This document shows positions 34,272 through 44,571 of a DNA stretch of 59,298 nt, piece after piece. Origin of the DNA: SZUA-365 sp049663345 (GTDB taxonomy: Bacteria; Bacteroidota; Ignavibacteria; SZUA-365). A program made the translations under genes and the position numbers. The stretch's first letter is position 1. Each line of letters starts with the position of its first letter. The notes beneath the pieces are model-generated. The model did not search any database. It was given only the letters and a program-made list of their open reading frames with translations, and had not been told where the DNA came from. The DNA lies in the NCBI GenBank assembly GCA_049663345.1, contig JBATDG010000105.1, positions 1 to 59,298 on the forward strand, read 5' to 3'.

Positions 34272-37200
34272 ATGCGCATTGGCACTTCCGTTTTTATCGC
34301 CGTCGTTTTTTTCATCAGCCTGTTTCAGGCCGCTGCACAGGATCCCCTGATCCATCATCCGGGAGATGAGCAGAAGCAGAGGATGAAAAGCAACGCCGAA
34401 GCACGGTATGAATATTTTCAGAACCGCGTCACCTGGCCGAATGCCGGGGTTCCTGCCGGAGCGCAGTTGCGCGCCTTCGAACAAATGCAGCAGCTTTCGC
34501 TGTATGCGCCGCTTGCCAAGGGCGCGGCCGATCTCGAATGGAAGAATGTGGGCCCCAACAATATCGGCGGACGCATTTTCGCGCTCGCGATCAATCCACT
34601 GAATCCCGCCACGATGTACGTCGGTGCGGCGGACGGCGGAGTCTGGCGTTCCTGGGATGCGGGTCTGAACTGGACCTCCGTGTCGGATGATTTTCCCACG
34701 CTGTCGATGGGCTCGATCGTAATCAATCCGATCGATACGGGTACAGTGTATGCGGGAACTGGCGATGCAAGTTTCGGCGGCTATTCCTTTGCCGGCGCGG
34801 GCATGTTCAAAACCGTCAACTCCGGTGAAAGCTGGATCCGCGTGGGAGAGAGCACGCTTCCGCTCGCCCGCATTTCCGACATGACGATAAATCCGCTTCA
34901 GCCTGATATTCTGTACGCGGCCATCCCATATGGACTGGCGGATGAAACCATCAACGGCATCTGGCGCTCGAAGGACGGCGGCGATACCTGGGAACATGTT
35001 CTCCCGTCACGCACGACGGACATCGTCATCAATCCGCAGAATCCGGATATTCTCTACACCGTCTCGAGCAAAGTTATCGGCAGCTACACTGCGGCGCGCT
35101 ACGGCGTGTTCAAAACCGTCGACGGCGGCGACAACTGGACGAAGCTCGATATCGGCGTAACCGATTCGATCATCGGCCGCACCGGCATCGGCATCTGCGC
35201 CTCGCAGCCCGACGTGCTGTACCTCGGCGTCTCCGAAGTCACGGGCGCCGGACGCACGCCGCTCATGGGAGTGTTCAAAACCACCGACGCCGGCGCAAAC
35301 TGGACGAAGCTGCAGATCCCCTTCGACTACATGGTCGCACAGGGCTGGTTTGACAATATCGTGGGAGTGGATCCTTCGAATCCCGACATCGTCTATGCCG
35401 GCGGTGTGAAGCTTATTCGCTCCGGCGACGGAGGCGAGAATTGGGAGCGCGTCGCCGACCAGCTGGCTGGCGGCATACTGCATGTGGATCAGCATGAAAT
35501 CGAATTCGATCCCTTGACTCCCGACCGGGTGTATGTGGGCAATGACGGCGGACTCTTTCTCATCACGGATCAGGGAAAGACGCTTGTGAAGAGCGACTAT
35601 GGACTGTCGATCACGCAGTTCATCGGCGGTGACATGTATCCCGGAAACGACGCCTTTATTTTCGGCGGAACTCAGGACAACGGGACGCTGCTCTCCGACA
35701 ATGGACCGGAGTTCGAGCTTTCGCTCTACGGTGACGGCGGCAACGGCTATATTCATCCCACACAGCCGAATGTAATGTACACGACGCAGGAGCGGCTTAA
35801 ACTCTGGCGTTCGGAAGATTTCGGTCAGACCTGGACCTGGGCTCAGGGCGACCTTCCCAACGAAGGATCGCTGTTCTATATCGCCTATGCTCTGGATAAA
35901 GTGGATCCGGATGTGCTGTATCTCGGCACCTATAGGATGTACCGCAGTTCCAATGGCGGGAAGACCTGGGAACAGCTCAATACCTGCGCATTCCCTGTGA
36001 ATGGTTCCTGTTACTACATTACTGCGGTAAGCATCGCACCATACGACAACAAAATCATTCTCGCAGCCGCACCGGAACAGACCAGCGTTTCTTTCGATGC
36101 CGGCCGCACCTGGCAGATCACAAACGGCCAATTGCCTCGCGCAACCTGCACCGCTTTCCGCACCTGGAAGCCGGGTGTGATGTATGCGACGTACAGCGCC
36201 TACGGCTCGCCGAAGGTTTGGATGTCCACCGACTACGGACGCAACTGGAGCGACATCACCGGCGATTTGCCGGATGTGCCCGTCAACGACATCGCGGAGC
36301 TCGACGATCGGCTGGTCATCGGTACGGACCTCGGCACTTTTATCAGCGACAACTCAGGGGTGAACTGGCAGCGCCTCGGCACGGGGATGCCGGCAGTTTC
36401 GGTGCAGCGCCTGATCTATCAGGAAGAGACAGGTGTTCTGCGCGCGATCACTCACGGACGCGGCAACTACGACCTTCAATGGAAGGAACTCACGCAGCAG
36501 CTTCCCAAGTTTGTCTCGCGTCCCGACACCACGACTCTGCACATGTTCCAGCCGTATGTCTACGCGCCCGTCGTGCATGCCTCGCCCCGGCCCAGCTTTA
36601 GCCTGGTCGAGGGTCCGCAAGGTGCAACGATCGATCCCGTGCTCGGCACCGTGCGCTGGACAGGAAGCGATATGATTGCGCGCTTTACGATCGAGGCGGC
36701 CAATGCCGCCGGAAGCAGCACGCAAACATTCACCGTGCAGACCGACGACGTTGTTTCATCGGAGTGGGAAATCGTGCAGCCGGAGCGCATGAGCTCGCAG
36801 GTCAATCATATCTTCGTCGCGCCCGATCATTCGCTTTGGCTGGCGCGCGACACCGCCTGGGTGTCACGCTCCGAGGATGACGGCCGCCACTGGACTCACA
36901 TGCAGCTGCCGAACACCGAGGTGTCGGTAATCTCCGTTTTCGCTTTCGACAGAGATACTGCTTTTGTTGGGACGGGCGGTCCGCAAAGTCTGATGAACAC
37001 CGGCAGCGGTCATGTGTGGAAGACCACGGACGGTGGCGCCACCTGGCGCGATGTGCTCTACGGCATCGATTCACGCTTCGGCAACATTCATTTCTGGAAT
37101 CAGAAAAACGGCATCACCGTGAGCCAGGGCGCGAACGACAGCGCAGACGTTTTTCTGACCAGCGATCGCGGTGAGACGTGGACGCGAACAGCACAGCGCC

Positions 37201-38006
37201 TCAACGCACGCATCCCGCTTTACAACACAATGCAGTTTTTCGATGAGCAATACGGATGGTTTGCTTCCTCCAATTATTATGAAAGCAGCGATGCCAGCGT
37301 ATTCCGCACAGTGGATGGCGGCCTGACTTGGGAAGAAAAATCCGCCGGCACCGATATTGACTTCGTCAGCGACGTCGCCTTTGTCGATCCGCTGAAAGGC
37401 TGGCTCGTCGATGATGTATCGCGGCGCATTCGGCGCACGATCAGCGGTGGCAGCCGATGGATGTCCGCATTCTATCCGATGGCTGGCGAACGCATGGTCG
37501 GACTGTACGCCGATCCGGTCAGCCACGCTGTCTGGGTGCTCAGCGACGAATATGCATGGGTGAGCAAAGACGACGGCACGAACTGGACGAAAACAACACT
37601 CATTCCCGCAGGCCGCATGCTCGGACTCGCATTCGCAGATTCACTCAGCGGCTGGGCGGTGACGAAAAACGGAATTGTGGAGAAGCAGATCGGCAATCCA
37701 CTGGTAGCATCCTTGCGCGCTCCGGCGACCGCACAGGAATTGACGCTTGGCGCAGCCTGGCCGAATCCCGTGACTGCGGGCAATGATGGAGTGATGATTC
37801 CTTTCACCACCGCGAGAGCGGGACAGATTACGCTGACGCTGCACAACTCCTCCGGTAAGGAAATTGGCATCCTGGCTGAAGGATCGGTCGAGGCAGGAGA
37901 ACACGCCAGCAGCTGGGACCATCGCGGATTCAGCAACGGCGTTTATTTCATCACACTGCGAAGCGGCTCTCAGGCTGTGACGCGCCGCATCGTCATCGCA
38001 CGATAG
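34272..38006 (+). CDS. Large secreted BNR/sortilin-like beta-propeller protein with T9SS domain
   Basis: A 1244-residue exported protein. A signal peptide (1-22) is followed by two large propeller regions built from many Asp-box/BNR repeats (SxDxGxxW forms such as SWDAGLNW, SKDGGDTW, TVDGGDNW, TTDAGANW, SSNGGKTW), a short Ig-like linker (about 755-840), a second propeller (about 845-1150), and the sorting domain (about 1165-1244, WPNPVTAGND). Folds of this kind occur in VPS10/sortilin-like and xyloglucanase-like proteins; no glycosidase acid/base pair can be named. It is about 70 percent similar by eye to the next gene over the whole length. Probably a surface-bound or released polymer-binding protein. 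Confidence 0.88.
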   Translation: MRIGTSVFIAVVFFISLFQAAAQDPLIHHPGDEQKQRMKSNAEARYEYFQNRVTWPNAGVPAGAQLRAFEQMQQLSLYAPLAKGAADLEWKNVGPNNIGGRIFALAINPLNPATMYVGAADGGVWRSWDAGLNWTSVSDDFPTLSMGSIVINPIDTGTVYAGTGDASFGGYSFAGAGMFKTVNSGESWIRVGESTLPLARISDMTINPLQPDILYAAIPYGLADETINGIWRSKDGGDTWEHVLPSRTTDIVINPQNPDILYTVSSKVIGSYTAARYGVFKTVDGGDNWTKLDIGVTDSIIGRTGIGICASQPDVLYLGVSEVTGAGRTPLMGVFKTTDAGANWTKLQIPFDYMVAQGWFDNIVGVDPSNPDIVYAGGVKLIRSGDGGENWERVADQLAGGILHVDQHEIEFDPLTPDRVYVGNDGGLFLITDQGKTLVKSDYGLSITQFIGGDMYPGNDAFIFGGTQDNGTLLSDNGPEFELSLYGDGGNGYIHPTQPNVMYTTQERLKLWRSEDFGQTWTWAQGDLPNEGSLFYIAYALDKVDPDVLYLGTYRMYRSSNGGKTWEQLNTCAFPVNGSCYYITAVSIAPYDNKIILAAAPEQTSVSFDAGRTWQITNGQLPRATCTAFRTWKPGVMYATYSAYGSPKVWMSTDYGRNWSDITGDLPDVPVNDIAELDDRLVIGTDLGTFISDNSGVNWQRLGTGMPAVSVQRLIYQEETGVLRAITHGRGNYDLQWKELTQQLPKFVSRPDTTTLHMFQPYVYAPVVHASPRPSFSLVEGPQGATIDPVLGTVRWTGSDMIARFTIEAANAAGSSTQTFTVQTDDVVSSEWEIVQPERMSSQVNHIFVAPDHSLWLARDTAWVSRSEDDGRHWTHMQLPNTEVSVISVFAFDRDTAFVGTGGPQSLMNTGSGHVWKTTDGGATWRDVLYGIDSRFGNIHFWNQKNGITVSQGANDSADVFLTSDRGETWTRTAQRLNARIPLYNTMQFFDEQYGWFASSNYYESSDASVFRTVDGGLTWEEKSAGTDIDFVSDVAFVDPLKGWLVDDVSRRIRRTISGGSRWMSAFYPMAGERMVGLYADPVSHAVWVLSDEYAWVSKDDGTNWTKTTLIPAGRMLGLAFADSLSGWAVTKNGIVEKQIGNPLVASLRAPATAQELTLGAAWPNPVTAGNDGVMIPFTTARAGQITLTLHNSSGKEIGILAEGSVEAGEHASSWDHRGFSNGVYFITLRSGSQAVTRRIVIAR

Positions 38007-38015
38007 GAGAACCGC

Positions 38016-41000
38016 ATGCTTCGCTTTACACTCAATGCGCTCTGCGCGTTCTTTCTCATGGCATCCATTTCAACCGCGCAGCAGGATCCGATGGTCGTGC
38101 GTCCGGGAGAGGACGCCGCTGCCGGCCAGACGGCGGTCCCCATGCTTTCCAAGCCCGATATGCGCGCGCAGTATTTTTATGACCGCGTGACGTATCCCGG
38201 AGGCAGCATTCCTGAAGGCGCAAGAGTGCGTGCGTGGCGGGAAGCAGAGGCCGAATTGCCGATGTTCGCTCCGAGGGGCAAGGATGCCATGCAGGAGGTT
38301 ATGGAATGGAAGAACATGGGTCCGTTCAACATCGGCGGACGCATCATCACCGTCGCGGTGAATCCGAAAAACGCCAACACAATCCTCATCGGTGCGGCAG
38401 GCGGCGGCATCTGGCGCAGCTATAATGCGGGAAGCAGCTGGCAGTCCGTTTCCGACGATCTGCCGACACAGGCGCTCGGCGCCATCGCGATCGACCCGGT
38501 GGACACGAATGTCGTGTATGCCGGAACCGGCGAAGCGAGCTACGCGCAGCGTACATTCGACGGCGGCGGGATGTTCAAAAGCACCAACGGCGGCACGAGC
38601 TGGTTCGAGATCGGGTTGGGAACCCTTCCGCCATACGCGCGCGCCAGCGATATTGTCATCGACCCTTCCAACACTGCAGTGCTGTATGCCGCGATTCCCG
38701 ACGGCGTGCGCAATGCGGACAGCATCGGCATCTACCGAAGCCGCGATGCGGGAATGAACTGGGAGCTGCTGCTCACGGGACGGATGTCCGACATCGTCAT
38801 CAATCCGCAGGATCCGTCCATTCTCTACACGCATTCAAGCGCGGTGTTCGGAGGCGGGACGGCGCAGCGCTACGGGATGCACAAAAGTACTGACGGCGGC
38901 GACAGCTGGTTCAAGCTCGACGTCGGCATCACCGATTCGCTGATGGGACGCACCAGCATTGGCATCTGCGATGCCCAACCGGATGTGCTGTACATCGGCG
39001 TCTCCGATATCACCGGCAACGACGTGACCCCGCTGCTCGGCATATTCAAATCCAATGATGCCGGCGCGACATGGACGCAGCTCGATGTGCCGTTCGATTA
39101 CATGGCATCGCAGGGCTGGTACGACAATATCATGGGCGTGCATCCGGAGAATCCGGATATCGTTTATGCAGGCGGAGTGAAGGTGATATTCACCACCGAC
39201 GGCGGCGCAAGCTGGACCCGCATGCCCGATCAGGCCTACGGCGGCATTGTGCACGTCGATCAGCACGCAATTGAATTCAACCGGCAGGATCCTTCCGTCG
39301 TGTATCTCGGCAACGACGGCGGCTTCTTCGTCGGCAGCGCCAACGGCGCGATGTGGGAGAAAAAGGATTACGGACTCTCTATCACGCAGTTCATCGGCGG
39401 CGCCATGCATCCTTCGACCGATGCGGTGCTGTTCGGAGGAACGCAGGACAACGGCACGCTGATGTCCACCGATGCGCCGGATTTCACGCTCGCGCTTTAC
39501 GGCGACGGCGGCAACGGCATCATCCATCCGACGAAGCCGAACATCATGTACACCACGCGTGAGACGCTGAAATTATACCGTTCCGATGATTTCGGCGCGA
39601 CATGGACAAAAACGCAGCGCGGGCTCGGACTCGACCGCTCGCTGTTTTATATCGACTACGCGATGGATCCAAACGATCCCGACGTGATGTATCTCGGAAC
39701 ATCGAAGCTCTACAAATCTACCAACGGCGGACTCGACTGGTCGCTGAAAAACAGCTGCCTGGTTCCGACCTCCGGCGGCTGCTACTACGTGTCCTCTCTC
39801 AGCGTCGCGCCCTACGACGGCAATATCGTGATGGCGGGCGGAACCGGCGGTGGCGTAGCGATCTCCCGCGATGCGGGTAACAACTGGAGTCTGGTTGAAA
39901 CCGCGGCCTTGCCGCTCGGCAATTGCAGTTCGGTGCGCAGCTTCCGTCCGGGCATTCTCTACGCAACTTTCAGCCGCTACGGCATCGACAAGGTCTGGCG
40001 CAGCCTTGACACCGGAAGCACCTGGGCCAGCATCAACGCCGACCTGCCCGACATTCCGGTCAATGACCTGATCGAATTGGATGGAAAAATCATCATCGGC
40101 AGCGATCTCGGGATGTTTATTTCCGTCGACGAAGGCGGGAGCTGGCAGCGGCTGGGAACAGGCATGCCGCCGATTTCCGTTCAGCGGCTCGCTTACAGCG
40201 CGCGCACGGGAACGCTTCGCGCCTTCACCCACGGCCGCGGCATTTACGATCTGGCATGGACGCAGCTGACGCCGCAGCCGCCGGTGTTCACATCGACCCC
40301 GCCGCAGGATACACTGACTGCCGGCGAGCTGTTCATCTATGCAGCGGTTGTGGACGGGGCTCCTGAAGCGCGCTTCCGTTTTCAGAATGCGCCCTTGAGC
40401 GCGAGATTCGACAGTGTGCTCGGTCTGCTCAGATGGATCGCGACTGCGCCCGGTACGTCCTTCACCATCGAAGCGCGCAACAGCAGCGGAGTAGCGACAC
40501 AGACGTTTACCGTCCCTGTGCGCGATGCAGCGGCTGCGGAATGGGAAATCGTACAACCCGCTCCGTTATCCACAGCTGTGAATGTTATGGCCTGGGGTCC
40601 GCCCGAAGCGCTCTGGCTCGGGCGCGACAGCGCGGTGGTGTCTCGTTCCACCGACGGAGGCCTGACCTGGGCGCATCACACGATACCCGGAAAGGACGCG
40701 CAGGTGCTCGACATCCACGCCTTCGACGGCGACCGCGCAATCGTCGGTACGCGCAGCGGACGCATTCTCAAAACCACGGACGGCGGCGCCAACTGGACGG
40801 TGCTGCTTTCTACCGTCAACGAGCGCTACGGCAATCTGTATTTCCACGATGAACTGCACGGCATCGCCATCACGCCTGATCCGAACAACAAGCGGAAGGC
40901 GGAGGTGTACCGCACCGCGGATGGCGGGCTCACCTGGAGCAAGAATGAGGAGCAGCTGCCCGCGCGATTCCCGATCGACAACACATTGACTTTCTTCGAT

Positions 41001-41756
41001 GAAAACAATGGCTGGTTCGCTTCATCGAACACGGCCGGCACCGACCCTTCGGATGCGACGATTTTCCGGACGAGCGACGGTGGAGACAGCTGGATACAAG
41101 TCGCCGTGAGCGCTCAGAACATCGCCGCGATTTCATTCGCGGATCTGCAGCGCGGGTTCTGTGTCGATGATATGAGCGGCGTAGTGCGACGTTCGGTGAA
41201 CGGCGGAGGGAGCTGGCGTGCGGCCTTTTATCCGATGGGCGGAAACAGGAATATCGACGTGCAGAGCTTCCCGGGCTCGGACGTCGTCTGGATTATCAAC
41301 GACGAAAGCGCGTGGATCAGCGGCGACCTGGGAACGACATGGAAGAAAACCACACTGACGCCTGCGGGATCTCTGCAGGATGCTGTGTTCGCCGACTCCC
41401 TCAACGGCTGGGTTGTTTCCAAAGCCGGCATAGTTCAGCGACTGCGGGCGAATCCCCTGCTCAGTGCCGGACAGATCCCGGTTCTCCCCGACGGAATGCG
41501 GCTTGACGCTGCATGGCCGAATCCCGCGACGGCATCCGTGGTCATGCTGCCATTCGCTCTTTCGCGCAGCGGAATGGCAACCATCCGCGTGTACAACAGC
41601 GCCGGTGTCGAGATAGGGGTCCCATTCAACGGGGCCATTTCCCCGGGCGAACATGCGGTGGCCTTTGAAACAGCGGCGCTTCCCGACGGCGTGTATTTCT
41701 ACACGCTGCAGACAGAAGCTGGAATACAGAGCAGACGTTTCGTCAGAATGCATTAA
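38016..41756 (+). CDS. Tandem paralogue of the large BNR T9SS protein
   Basis: A 1246-residue exported protein with the same plan as its neighbour: signal peptide (1-21, ending STAQQ), propeller from Asp-box repeats, an Ig-like linker near residues 755-840, second propeller, then the T9SS domain (WPNPATASV). Long blocks are common to both copies (for instance KNMGPFNIGGRI and LGNDGG-type runs, GDGGNGIIHPT). The nine-base gap to the first copy and the same strand show a recent tandem duplication followed by divergence. Function as for the first copy; they may recognise different ligands. Confidence 0.9.
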   Translation: MLRFTLNALCAFFLMASISTAQQDPMVVRPGEDAAAGQTAVPMLSKPDMRAQYFYDRVTYPGGSIPEGARVRAWREAEAELPMFAPRGKDAMQEVMEWKNMGPFNIGGRIITVAVNPKNANTILIGAAGGGIWRSYNAGSSWQSVSDDLPTQALGAIAIDPVDTNVVYAGTGEASYAQRTFDGGGMFKSTNGGTSWFEIGLGTLPPYARASDIVIDPSNTAVLYAAIPDGVRNADSIGIYRSRDAGMNWELLLTGRMSDIVINPQDPSILYTHSSAVFGGGTAQRYGMHKSTDGGDSWFKLDVGITDSLMGRTSIGICDAQPDVLYIGVSDITGNDVTPLLGIFKSNDAGATWTQLDVPFDYMASQGWYDNIMGVHPENPDIVYAGGVKVIFTTDGGASWTRMPDQAYGGIVHVDQHAIEFNRQDPSVVYLGNDGGFFVGSANGAMWEKKDYGLSITQFIGGAMHPSTDAVLFGGTQDNGTLMSTDAPDFTLALYGDGGNGIIHPTKPNIMYTTRETLKLYRSDDFGATWTKTQRGLGLDRSLFYIDYAMDPNDPDVMYLGTSKLYKSTNGGLDWSLKNSCLVPTSGGCYYVSSLSVAPYDGNIVMAGGTGGGVAISRDAGNNWSLVETAALPLGNCSSVRSFRPGILYATFSRYGIDKVWRSLDTGSTWASINADLPDIPVNDLIELDGKIIIGSDLGMFISVDEGGSWQRLGTGMPPISVQRLAYSARTGTLRAFTHGRGIYDLAWTQLTPQPPVFTSTPPQDTLTAGELFIYAAVVDGAPEARFRFQNAPLSARFDSVLGLLRWIATAPGTSFTIEARNSSGVATQTFTVPVRDAAAAEWEIVQPAPLSTAVNVMAWGPPEALWLGRDSAVVSRSTDGGLTWAHHTIPGKDAQVLDIHAFDGDRAIVGTRSGRILKTTDGGANWTVLLSTVNERYGNLYFHDELHGIAITPDPNNKRKAEVYRTADGGLTWSKNEEQLPARFPIDNTLTFFDENNGWFASSNTAGTDPSDATIFRTSDGGDSWIQVAVSAQNIAAISFADLQRGFCVDDMSGVVRRSVNGGGSWRAAFYPMGGNRNIDVQSFPGSDVVWIINDESAWISGDLGTTWKKTTLTPAGSLQDAVFADSLNGWVVSKAGIVQRLRANPLLSAGQIPVLPDGMRLDAAWPNPATASVVMLPFALSRSGMATIRVYNSAGVEIGVPFNGAISPGEHAVAFETAALPDGVYFYTLQTEAGIQSRRFVRMH

Positions 41757-41825
41757 CTTTCACAGACATTCCATTCGATACATCACAAGCGATTGTTCAA
41801 GAACACTCATTCAGAGGAGAGATAC

Positions 41826-42914
41826 ATGAAGAAGTTCAGATTCCTGCTGTTCCTCATTCCGGTACTGATGCTCGCGGCCTGCGGCAGCGACGATCCGGTG
41901 AGTCCCCCCCCGGGCGGCGACACGCAGAAGCCTTCCGTATCATTCGTCAAGCCTGTCAATGATCAGCAGGTTGCCGGCAACACGTTGGAGGTGAAGCTCA
42001 ACGCAACGGACAATATCAAAGTTGTGAAAATCGAGCTGACGCTGAACAACGATCTCTCCCCGGTTGCGACATTGACGCAGGAGCCGTGGGAGACAACGCT
42101 GGACATCACCGCTCTTGCCGGCGGCATAAATACAATCACCGCGAAGGCCTATGACAGCGCCGGCAATGCAAGCAACCGCGCGACCATCAGTTTCGAGCGA
42201 AAGGTAGCGGGCACATTCCGCTTCCAGTTTGTGGACGGTGCGGAATTCACATCGCACCGCTGGGATCTGGCCGACGGAAACGTGAAGGATGAAATCACGC
42301 GACGAAACTACGTGTCGCGATTCGTAAAGGGAAGTGGCGATATGGGCGGACAGTCCACCTGGTATCGCATGATTTCCACTGATGCTTCCACCAGCCGTTC
42401 CGATACGATGATCGCCTATACCGATGCGGCGTTCAACGTGCAGGTATATGGATTGGCGAATGAGCTCGTGCGGCGTTTTACGCGTCCCCTCATCGAGCAG
42501 GGCATTCTTCAGACAGCGCCCGCTCTCCCGGATCCGATCTGGAACTACCTGGTTCAGGTCAACGACGCGAGCGGGAATTCCCTCGCTCTCGGCAAGGAGT
42601 GGGAGATCACGCCGCCGGGAGGCATCCTCATTCCCTTGAGCGTCCTCAACGCCACGATCACGATGACGGGCAAATTTGTAAACAAGGCTCAGATTTTCAC
42701 GGTGAATGGAAAGGACATTTATACCTGGGAAATTCTGATCTCCGTGACCATCGATGTGCTCGGCAACAAGAGCGTCGTGCCCGTGCATCTCTGGTTCTCC
42801 GACGACCCGTCGGGCCAGATCATGCTGCAGCAGGAGACCAGCCTGATCACCGTGCCGATCATCGGAACCTTCCCTGTTCCGGGCGAACAGCAGGAACTGG
42901 TTTCCTGGAAGTAA
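41826..42914 (+). CDS. Lipoprotein with bacterial Ig-like domain
   Basis: A 362-residue lipoprotein (signal 1-17, lipobox LAAC, SDDPVSPPPGG linker) with a Big-type Ig-like domain (about residues 35-130: SFVKPVNDQQVAGNTL to YDSAGNASNRATI) and a unique C-terminal half (about 135-362) of beta-rich sequence. The extracellular linker and Ig domain suggest a surface-display or scaffold role. GAGGAG precedes the ATG at 41826. It follows the paralogue pair by about 70 bases and ends at a strong terminator, so it is the last gene of a possible three-gene unit. Confidence 0.82.
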   Translation: MKKFRFLLFLIPVLMLAACGSDDPVSPPPGGDTQKPSVSFVKPVNDQQVAGNTLEVKLNATDNIKVVKIELTLNNDLSPVATLTQEPWETTLDITALAGGINTITAKAYDSAGNASNRATISFERKVAGTFRFQFVDGAEFTSHRWDLADGNVKDEITRRNYVSRFVKGSGDMGGQSTWYRMISTDASTSRSDTMIAYTDAAFNVQVYGLANELVRRFTRPLIEQGILQTAPALPDPIWNYLVQVNDASGNSLALGKEWEITPPGGILIPLSVLNATITMTGKFVNKAQIFTVNGKDIYTWEILISVTIDVLGNKSVVPVHLWFSDDPSGQIMLQQETSLITVPIIGTFPVPGEQQELVSWK

Positions 42915-43041
42915 TACGAATGACTCAGGCCGCCGCGTCCTGATGCACCCGGTGCCGCAAGGCAGGGACCCATGCGTGAATACAGTGCGCTGACTTGCAC
43001 TGCGAGCCTTGAGGCAGCGACAAAAATTATTCTGAATGCTC

Positions 43042-43066
43042 AACCCCGGCAACTCGCCGGGGTTTT
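43042..43066 (+). terminator. Intrinsic terminator, copy 1 of a duplicated 25-bp element
   Basis: CCCCGGC-AACTC-GCCGGGG followed by TTTTAATTTTTT. Ends the Ig-like lipoprotein unit. The same 25 bases, including the flanking AA and TTTT, recur at 48129-48153. Confidence 0.92.
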
Positions 43067-43398
43067 AATTTTTTCACGTCGACGCCTCGCTGGTCTGGTC
43101 GTTTCCAGTGGCGAGTGAAGCAGAAATACCAGACAATGACCAGCCGGAAGGAAGGCGCTGTCGTCTGAATAATGGACGTAAAACGGTTTGAGTGCAAAAA
43201 AATAATTCGGATAAAATAAAAGTATTTAGCGGGAGTTAGAAAATAAGCTGATATAAATAAAAGGACTTAGCTGCTATTAGGGAGTAGATTGCCTGATTTT
43301 ATTTTTTTCACTCGGGAATGAATTCCCCTTGTACGAGAAAATGCAGTTTTGTATATAGCCCCCAATCATCCGCTTATGGTTTTTATGGTGGAGGTCGT
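43067..43398. other. AT-rich intergenic region before the lower-GC island
   Basis: About 330 bases without a convincing gene. The AT-rich composition and the imperfect direct repeat at 43211-43280 make it the probable regulatory region of the next lipoprotein gene. I see no RNA gene. Confidence 0.5.
43211..43280. repeat. Imperfect AT-rich direct repeat
   Basis: Units at 43211-43239 and 43251-43280 share AAATAAAAG-x-A-x-TTAGC and a TTAG end, 40 bases apart. Such spacing (about four helical turns) can serve as paired protein-binding sites. The role is inferred. Confidence 0.6.
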
Positions 43399-44502
43399 AT
43401 GTGTGGTCGTAAGAAGGGGATAGAGAATCGAGGGAGTTCGCAACAGCGAGATCACTTTCACTTGGTAGTATTCTGTACAGTTGCGCTTCTGTTCAACATC
43501 GCCTGCAGCGAAGATCTCATCGAAGTTCCTCCTCAACAAACCGACCTAGATACGACTTCACATGATTTCGTTTGGGATCAGACCATCATACGGTCCGATG
43601 AAGGGAATCGCGGAGTGTTCCATGATGTCTGTTACATCAATGACACCTGTATCTGGGCCGTGGGTTGGATCGTTCGTTACGGTCAGAACAATGAGCGGGA
43701 ACTGTATAACGCCTGCCGATGGAATGGGAAGGAGTGGTCATTGGAAAGGGTGTTTAATGAAACACCCGGGTTCACAAAGCCTGACTTGAATGAACTGATG
43801 GTAGTATATGGCGATCGTCCCGATAATATTTGGTTCAGTGAAGGTGCAGTATTCGTTCACTGGGACGGAAACCGCTTCAGTACCGATCGAAGCATCTCGG
43901 ACCAGATGAAGGGCGCCTTGCGAGAATGTTGGGCGTCTGGACCGGACAATATATGGATGGGAGGTAGAGACGGAGAATTGGCACATTACAACGGGAAGAA
44001 ATGGAAGCGGATACCGAACGAAATTGCGCCCGAGTGGCATATCTCGGGGATGTTCGGTCACGGAGATACCGTTCTGCTTGCAGCGACGATTCATTATACA
44101 GGCACAACAGCATTTTACATTGCTACCAATGAGACTGTTCAATTCTGGCGTTCCGACAGTCTTCCACAAGGTGTACAGGCCGTCTGGTTTGATCATCTGA
44201 GCGATGTCTGGACCGACGGCGCGCAATCCTTCCAATGGGATGGATATCGCTGGCTCAACAAGCATGTGCCATACGCCGGTTACGGTGAGGATATATCTGC
44301 GAACAACAGGAACGACATCATGATCTGCGGGGATGTCGGTACGATCCGACACTGGAACGGGAAAAATTGGCGAAGCTGGTGGAAATGGCCAGGTATCGAA
44401 TCGGCTAGATTTTGGGGTATCGAACTTCACGAAAATGAAGCATGGGTTGTTGGTACACTCTCCGAAGGAGGGGATCTCATAATAATGCACGGTAAAAGAT
44501 AA
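43399..44502 (+). CDS. Lipoprotein-like protein with repeated WNGK motifs
   Basis: A 367-residue probable lipoprotein: the ATG at 43399 is preceded by GGAGG, and the signal (VVFCTVALLFNIAC) ends at a cysteine. The body has repeats of the pattern (D)NIW-x-G...HWNGKxW at about residues 150, 195 and 310, so a beta-propeller or fibre-like repeat is likely. No enzyme family recognised. Base composition is lower in GC than the flanks, suggesting acquisition. It is followed by the interrupted T9SS gene. Confidence 0.7.
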   Translation: MCGRKKGIENRGSSQQRDHFHLVVFCTVALLFNIACSEDLIEVPPQQTDLDTTSHDFVWDQTIIRSDEGNRGVFHDVCYINDTCIWAVGWIVRYGQNNERELYNACRWNGKEWSLERVFNETPGFTKPDLNELMVVYGDRPDNIWFSEGAVFVHWDGNRFSTDRSISDQMKGALRECWASGPDNIWMGGRDGELAHYNGKKWKRIPNEIAPEWHISGMFGHGDTVLLAATIHYTGTTAFYIATNETVQFWRSDSLPQGVQAVWFDHLSDVWTDGAQSFQWDGYRWLNKHVPYAGYGEDISANNRNDIMICGDVGTIRHWNGKNWRSWWKWPGIESARFWGIELHENEAWVVGTLSEGGDLIIMHGKR

Positions 44503-44571
44503 ACCTGCCAAGCCGGGCCCGGAGACAGGGATATAACATATTTCCATCATTTATCTTCCATTGGAGGAATT

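Noticed and set aside
35007..36131. 374-codon antisense frame over the first BNR gene
   Set aside because: Mirrors repetitive Asp-box codons on the other strand; no independent evidence.
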